Shown piece after piece: positions 59,575 through 64,000 of a DNA stretch of 64,000 nt. The notes beneath the pieces were generated by a model. It was not told the DNA's origin. It saw nothing but the letters and a program-made list of their open reading frames with translations, and made no database searches. Location: positions 1 through 64,000 of the forward strand of contig JAGBJN010000006.1 of NCBI GenBank assembly GCA_017934475.1, in the 5' to 3' direction. Position numbers and translations under genes: made by a program. The number at the start of each line of letters is the position of its first letter. Positions within the stretch are counted from its first letter, which is position 1. This DNA is from Clostridia bacterium. GTDB taxonomy: Bacteria > Bacillota > Clostridia > TANB77 > CAG-508.

Positions 59575-60192
59575 ATGTCAGAAAATATAATTAGAGAACC
59601 TATTCAAAAAAGGTCTATTGAGAAAAAAGAAAAAATTATTAAATACGGTTTTGATTTAATTTGTGAAAAAGGTTACTATAACACAAATACTGCTGAAATT
59701 GCAAAAGCAGCTGGTGTTTCAACAGGTATTGTATATAGTTATTTCAATGATAAACACGATATTTTATTAGAAGGCCTAAAAAGATATTCAGATGGTATCT
59801 TCTACCCTAGTATAGATTTCATAAATTACACAGAAATAAACAAAGATAATTTGGATGAAGTTATAAGAAAAACTATTTCTCAATTTGTTGAAAATCATAA
59901 ATTATCACAATCTGCACATGAAGAACTTACATCAATGACACATTCTGATAAAGATGTTGCTGATTTTTTCCATGACGAAGAAGTAAAAATGACAAATGTT
60001 ATAGTAAAACTTTTACAAAAAAATAATTTTGATTCTGATGATTTAAATGAAAGAGTTCATGTTATTATTGGTTTAATAGATAATATTTGTCATGAAGTAG
60101 TTTATCATAAACATACCAATCTTGATTATGATGTTATGACTGATATAGTTGTAAAAGAAATTATTAATATATTATTACCAACAAAAAAATAA
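59575..60192 (+). CDS. TetR-family repressor of the ABC transporter
   Basis: 205 aa behind TTGGAGG. The helix-turn-helix NTAEIAKAAGVSTGIVYSYFNDKHDILLEGL is a textbook TetR motif; the C-terminal half is helical and would bind a ligand. It is divergent from the ABC operon and the two palindromes between them are its likely operators, so it probably represses both the transporter and itself. Confidence 0.93.
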   Translation: MSENIIREPIQKRSIEKKEKIIKYGFDLICEKGYYNTNTAEIAKAAGVSTGIVYSYFNDKHDILLEGLKRYSDGIFYPSIDFINYTEINKDNLDEVIRKTISQFVENHKLSQSAHEELTSMTHSDKDVADFFHDEEVKMTNVIVKLLQKNNFDSDDLNERVHVIIGLIDNICHEVVYHKHTNLDYDVMTDIVVKEIINILLPTKK

Positions 60193-60213
60193 AGTAGGAA
60201 ATCCTACTTTATT
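60187..60213. terminator. Bidirectional terminator
   Basis: AAATAAAGTAGGA and TCCTACTTTATTT form a 13-bp stem between the convergent TetR and DUF362 genes. Confidence 0.8.
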
Positions 60214-60215
60214 TT

Positions 60216-61097
60216 TTATATAATTATTAATTCATATTCTCTTGTTCCAACACCAAGTTTTTCTGCTACTTCTATTGTATGAACTCCATTACGTGAATTA
60301 ACTCTTTCAAGGAAATGTTCTTTTCCTGGATCTTCTGATTTATTTACTAAATCAATACATGCTTGATCAATTGCAACAGGATCTAATGAAGCAAGTATAC
60401 CGATATCTTTCATACATGGATCTTCTGCAACTGCACAGCAATCACAATCTACACTCATGTTTGCCATAATATTAACAAATGCCATATTTCCTTTAAAATA
60501 ATCAACAACTGCAGATGCAGCCTCTGCCATACTTTCTAAAAAATCATTTTGATCAGGTAAATTGTCCCATAAAGTATATTGATTTTTATTGGTTCCAGCA
60601 GAATGTATCCAAGCTTTTCCTTCTGATGAAGCACAACCAATAGATAATTGTTTTAATGCTCCACCATATCCTCCCATAGGATGGCCTTTAAAATGAGATA
60701 AAACAAGCATTGAATCATAATTTTGAATGTTTTTTCCAAGGAAATCTTCATGTAAATGTACTCCGTTTTTTACAGGAATACTAATATCTGGTCCTTCTTC
60801 ATCCATTAAATCAACATCAAAGTATTTATTCCAACCATGTTTTTCGATTGTTTTTAAATGTTTTTCTGATGTATTTCTCTCACCTGCATATGCAGTATTA
60901 CATTCAACAACAGTTCCATTTACATGTTCAATCATTGGTCTCATGAATTCTGGTCTTAAGTAATTTTGATTACCTTCTTCTCCTGAATGAACTTTAACAG
61001 CAACTTTACCTTTTAGTTCTTTTCCTAGCATCTCATATACTCTTATAACATTTTCAGGTGTTATTTCTTTACAAAAATAAACTTTAGCTTTTTCCAT
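60216..61097 (-). CDS. DUF362-family protein
   Basis: 293 aa. KVAVKVHSGEEGNQNYLRPEFMRPMI, then VVECNTAYAGERN, SMLVLSHFKGHPMGGYGGALKQLSIGCAS and the Cys-rich NMSVDCDCCAVAEDPCMKDIGILAS are the conserved blocks of DUF362, a family that often binds an Fe-S cluster; here there is a DCDCC cluster but no added ferredoxin domain. ASLDPVAIDQACIDLVN near the C-terminus is also typical. Reaction not established. Confidence 0.88.
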   Translation of the reverse strand: MEKAKVYFCKEITPENVIRVYEMLGKELKGKVAVKVHSGEEGNQNYLRPEFMRPMIEHVNGTVVECNTAYAGERNTSEKHLKTIEKHGWNKYFDVDLMDEEGPDISIPVKNGVHLHEDFLGKNIQNYDSMLVLSHFKGHPMGGYGGALKQLSIGCASSEGKAWIHSAGTNKNQYTLWDNLPDQNDFLESMAEAASAVVDYFKGNMAFVNIMANMSVDCDCCAVAEDPCMKDIGILASLDPVAIDQACIDLVNKSEDPGKEHFLERVNSRNGVHTIEVAEKLGVGTREYELIII

Positions 61098-61115
61098 ATT
61101 TATATCATCCTTTCT

Positions 61116-61832
61116 TTATTTTCTATATTTTTTTAATTCTTCTTTTTCTTCTTTACTTACTCTGTATGAATCATTTATTTTACTTATTGCTTTATTTTGT
61201 GTAAATTTATTCAAATTATTATTTTTTATAAAATTAATAGTTTCTTTTGGAAATTTAGTATATAGTTCACATATAAGCCAAGCCTCAGCCATATTTATAT
61301 AAAACTTGTCGCTTACAATATTATTTAAAGCACAATATATATCATCTAATTTTTCTTTATCTATAAAGTGATTTAAAATCATAACAAGTCCAATTCTTGC
61401 TATAAATTCCTCTTTACTTAAAGAAAGTTTAATTGCTTCTTTAAAATATTTTTCTTCATATTTTTTTACTAATTTAATTGAACTACAAAAACTATCACAT
61501 AATGCCCAATTATCTATTTTCTTTATATATTTTTTAAAGTATTTGTAAAATATTTTTTCGTCTTTAACATGTGAAATAACTAATCCTTGAATCATTACTT
61601 CTTCATAATACTTATCTTGTGCATACTGTAAAAATTCTTCAATATTATTTTTAGAAATTTCTCTCGCAATATTTCTCATTATTGGAAGTCTAATTCCTAT
61701 CATTTCATATTTTGAATTTAAAACAAGTGAACTATTAAATTCTTTATATTTTGTATCTTGCTGACTTTTTAGAAATTCAACAAAACTATCATAATTTTCT
61801 TTATTCCATATTTCAAATTTTGGTATAATCAT
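61116..61832 (-). CDS. DNA alkylation repair enzyme (AlkD-like)
   Basis: 238 aa, almost wholly helical HEAT-like repeats. GIRLPIMRNIAREISK near the N-terminus, EEVMIQGLVISHVK, KKIDNWALCDSFCSS and AEAWLICELYTKFP are conserved blocks of the AlkC/AlkD group of DNA glycosylases that remove N-alkylpurines without base flipping. KIDNWALCDSF contains the functional Trp-Asp. 18 bp from the DUF362 gene. Confidence 0.9.
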   Translation of the reverse strand: MIIPKFEIWNKENYDSFVEFLKSQQDTKYKEFNSSLVLNSKYEMIGIRLPIMRNIAREISKNNIEEFLQYAQDKYYEEVMIQGLVISHVKDEKIFYKYFKKYIKKIDNWALCDSFCSSIKLVKKYEEKYFKEAIKLSLSKEEFIARIGLVMILNHFIDKEKLDDIYCALNNIVSDKFYINMAEAWLICELYTKFPKETINFIKNNNLNKFTQNKAISKINDSYRVSKEEKEELKKYRK

Positions 61833-61880
61833 TATTTCACTTCCTTATTTAATGTGATTATATATTAATCAATAAAAAAA

Positions 61881-61918
61881 ATAAAGACTATTTTTCAGAA
61901 TTTCAAATAGTCTTTTTT
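61881..61918 (-). terminator. Intrinsic terminator
   Basis: AAAGACTATTT and AAATAGTCTTT pair perfectly with T-rich/A-rich flanks at the end of the 90-aa gene. Confidence 0.75.
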
Positions 61919-61921
61919 TCT

Positions 61922-62194
61922 TTATTGATTAGGCATATTAGGAATATTAGGAATATTTGATATATCATTTGGCATATTGTTTGGATCAAAATTACTAAAA
62001 TCCATCATATTTTCATTGTCTGAAAAACCTGGAGCTTGCATAGATTCTCTTCCTTTAAATTTTCCTGAATCAAAATTTCTTTCTCCTTTATTTGCTACAT
62101 TTCCTCCATTCATTATGTAGATTAGAAAACCTGCTGACGCAATAATTGCTCCAATTAAAATTCCTATAACTAGCATTAAGATTTTTTCTTTCAT
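61922..62194 (-). CDS. Small membrane protein with Asn/Pro/Met-rich tail, 90 aa
   Basis: One N-terminal membrane helix (LMLVIGILIGAIIASAGFLIYIM), then an extracellular Gly/Asn-rich tail with a terminal near-repeat (NIPNIPNMPNQ). The layout recalls small envelope proteins next to two-component systems in Clostridia. It sits downstream of the sensor kinase, separated by a terminator, and may be its target or accessory. Confidence 0.6.
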   Translation of the reverse strand: MKEKILMLVIGILIGAIIASAGFLIYIMNGGNVANKGERNFDSGKFKGRESMQAPGFSDNENMMDFSNFDPNNMPNDISNIPNIPNMPNQ

Positions 62195-62258
62195 TCTTTT
62201 ACCTCCATATTTTTATTTATTTAAATTTTATATAATTAATATAATCTTAAAATCTTAA

Positions 62259-62297
62259 AAAAAGATTGAATAAATATTTTTTATTCAATCTTTTATA
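62259..62297 (-). terminator. Terminator of sensor kinase gene
   Basis: AAAGATTGAATAAA and TTTATTCAATCTTT form a 14-bp stem just after the kinase stop. Confidence 0.8.
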
Positions 62298-62302
62298 AAT
62301 AA

Positions 62303-63505
62303 TTATTTATTGTTTAATTTAACTACAAAACTTGTGTATCCATCTTTAGAACTTGCAGTTATAGTTCCATTGTATTTTTCTACTATCCCTTTTGCAATAG
62401 AAAGTCCTAATCCATATCTTTTTTCATTTCTATTTCTTGCCTTATCCACCCTATAAAATCTTTCAAATATTTTTTCTTGTTCTTCTTTAGGTATTGGCTC
62501 TCCTTGATTTTTAATTTCAATCTTTACTTCACTTTTTTCTTTTTCAACATTAACTATTATTTTGTTATTTTCTTCTGTATGTTTAATTGCATTATCTAAT
62601 AATATAGAAATAATATGTTTTATATCTTCTTTGTCTCCATTAAACAATACATTCTCTTTAATATTTGTTTCTAAATTTAAATGTTTTTCATAAATCATAC
62701 TCTCAAAAACAGAAACAGACATGTCTACTTCTTTTGATAAGTCAAATTTTTGTATATTCATATTATTAGTATTTTCCATTTTTGCTAAAACTAATAAATC
62801 ATTTACTAGTTTATTCATACTTTGAACTTCATTTTGTATATAAGTAATCCATTTATTTTCTCCAACTTTATCTTGTAAAACATCAGCATTTGCTTCAATA
62901 ACGGCAAGTGGTGTTTTTAATTCATGTGAAGCATCTGAAACAAATTGTTTTTGCTTTTCAAAAGATTCTTCTACCGGTTTAACTATTATTTTAGATATTT
63001 TTTTAGCTATAATATATATAGCAATAATACCAAATATTCCAATTATAATAGAAGTTATGATCGTTGTCTTTAGAGTTTTTATAGTTTCCTCATTCTCCAT
63101 TAAAGTTATTTCTTTTTCATTATTATTAAATTTCTTTACCTTATAAATATAATTTCCTATATATCCTTCTTCAGTATTTTTATTGCTTAGTTCAATAGCA
63201 TAATTTCTGACTTCATCGGTTATATCATCAGATTCTCTAACAATTACATTATCTTTTATTTGTAATTTATATACTCCTTCAATATCTGCAAGTAAAGGAT
63301 TCATAAAATTTTTTGTTCCATTAAAATCAACTGGCTTATCATTTCTTCTTTCATCTTTTACTTCAATTCTTTCCATGAACATTATTGAAGAAGCTATTGT
63401 ATTTCTGTAACTTGATGTAGTATATAACACAATAATTCCTAAAATAATTATAGAAAGCGATATTTGAATTATCCAAAATATTCTTTTTCTTAATTTATTT
63501 ATCAT
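62303..63505 (-). CDS. Sensor histidine kinase
   Basis: 400 aa. Two membrane segments (about 10-32 and 148-168) enclose an extracellular sensor region. The H box FVSDASHELKTPLAVIEANADVL, N box HIISILLDNAIKHTEENN, F box IFERFYRVDKARNRNE and G box RYGLGLSIAKGIVEKYNG are complete. Overlaps the response regulator gene by 11 bases. Stimulus unknown; the downstream 90-aa membrane protein is a candidate partner. Confidence 0.95.
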   Translation of the reverse strand: MINKLRKRIFWIIQISLSIIILGIIVLYTTSSYRNTIASSIMFMERIEVKDERRNDKPVDFNGTKNFMNPLLADIEGVYKLQIKDNVIVRESDDITDEVRNYAIELSNKNTEEGYIGNYIYKVKKFNNNEKEITLMENEETIKTLKTTIITSIIIGIFGIIAIYIIAKKISKIIVKPVEESFEKQKQFVSDASHELKTPLAVIEANADVLQDKVGENKWITYIQNEVQSMNKLVNDLLVLAKMENTNNMNIQKFDLSKEVDMSVSVFESMIYEKHLNLETNIKENVLFNGDKEDIKHIISILLDNAIKHTEENNKIIVNVEKEKSEVKIEIKNQGEPIPKEEQEKIFERFYRVDKARNRNEKRYGLGLSIAKGIVEKYNGTITASSKDGYTSFVVKLNNK

Positions 63506-64000
63506 CTTTTTCCTCCAATTTGTATCCTATACCCCTTACTGCTTTTATATTAACTTTAGATTCAATAAGTTTTAGTTTTCTTCTGATAAAAGTGATATAT
63601 ACTTCAACATTATTGTATTCTGCATCACTTTCATAACCCCAAATTCTTTCTAGTAAACTTTCTCTTGATAAAATTTGATTTTTATTTAATAATAATTGTT
63701 CTAAAATTTCTAATTCTTTACCACTTATTTGAATTTCATTTTCATTACATTTTAGATTCGCATTTTTTAAATCTAAGGTTATATCTCCAAATTCTAAAAA
63801 ACTTGTATCATCAATATTATTTGTTCTTTTTAATACAGCTTTTATTCTAGCAACAAGTTCTTTCATAGCAAAAGGTTTTGTTATATAATCATCTGCACCA
63901 TTTTCTAAACCATTTAATTTATCATCAATTTCTGATTTAGCAGTAAGCATTATAATAGGTGTTTTTATTTTTTCTTGTCTTAAATATTTTAATATTTCAA
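63495..64000 (-). CDS. OmpR-family response regulator (5' end beyond window)
   Basis: The open frame runs to the window edge. The end of the receiver is visible (IIMLTAKSEIDDKLNGLENGADDYITKPFAMKELVARIKAVL, containing the conserved Lys), followed by a winged-helix effector domain (KELEILEQLLLNKNQILSRESLLERIWGYESD, NVEVYITFIRRKL, KAVRGIGYKLEE). The phospho-acceptor Asp is outside the window. Cognate regulator of the following kinase. Confidence 0.95.
   Translation of the reverse strand, partial: EILKYLRQEKIKTPIIMLTAKSEIDDKLNGLENGADDYITKPFAMKELVARIKAVLKRTNNIDDTSFLEFGDITLDLKNANLKCNENEIQISGKELEILEQLLLNKNQILSRESLLERIWGYESDAEYNNVEVYITFIRRKLKLIESKVNIKAVRGIGYKLEEKDDK

Overview
The window is very AT-rich DNA from a low-GC, endospore-lineage member of the Firmicutes (Clostridia-like). 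The evidence is the core block rho, divIC-like, yabQ, yabP, aspartokinase and prfB, with Firmicutes-type ribosome binding sites and short intrinsic terminators throughout. No rRNA, tRNA or CRISPR array was seen.

Positions 1-34,060 are accessory DNA. The left edge holds the end of a Tet(M/O)-type ribosomal protection gene. A SanA-like protein, an XRE regulator, a C39-like peptidase and a VanR/VanS-type two-component pair follow. From 4.85 to 11.9 kb lies a tightly overlapping operon of mostly unrecognised proteins, typical of cargo on integrative conjugative elements, ending in a sortase. From 12.9 to 18.3 kb, a tyrosine recombinase, an ASCH+GNAT pair of visibly higher GC, TatD, a deoxyribosyltransferase-like protein, and a TetR/pectin-acetylesterase-like pair sit between three related dif-like inverted sites (12,901; 16,396; 18,292). 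A Spo0A-like regulator with a degenerate receiver and its own 0A boxes follows.

From 19.5 to 23.4 kb is an integration module: an RNA leader with a terminator and a ribosome-binding-site hairpin, two small sigma-like/HTH genes, a structured non-coding segment, and two abutting tyrosine recombinases plus a small partner protein. From 24.26 to 33.41 kb is a filamentous-phage (inovirus) prophage with a Rep_trans-like initiator, ssDNA-binding candidate, major coat candidate, Zot-type ATPase, small membrane proteins and a 793-aa adsorption-protein candidate. A 19-bp direct repeat flanks it. A third copy of the site (34,031) ends a one-gene cassette next to rho.

Positions 34.2-64.0 kb are chromosomal backbone plus a 13-kb lineage-specific locus (40.4-53.6 kb). 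That locus holds two tandem ~1,000-aa helical proteins, two amidoligase-domain proteins, several small unknown proteins and an S66 peptidase. After it come a GEMM-I (c-di-GMP) riboswitch with its target gene, a frameshifted phosphoglycerate mutase, a ZIP transporter, a TetR-controlled ABC transporter, a DUF362 protein, an AlkD-like protein and a two-component system.

The most unusual signal is translational. Three unrelated genes (VanR-like, aspartokinase, amidoligase 2) each leave frame by one extra C, always making an in-frame CGG codon followed by A, with the +1 frame resuming at GGA. In a by-eye scan CGG is otherwise absent from the coding frames of the 34-64 kb backbone. This suggests either +1 reading at a rare or unassigned CGG codon, or a systematic sequence artefact; both can be tested.
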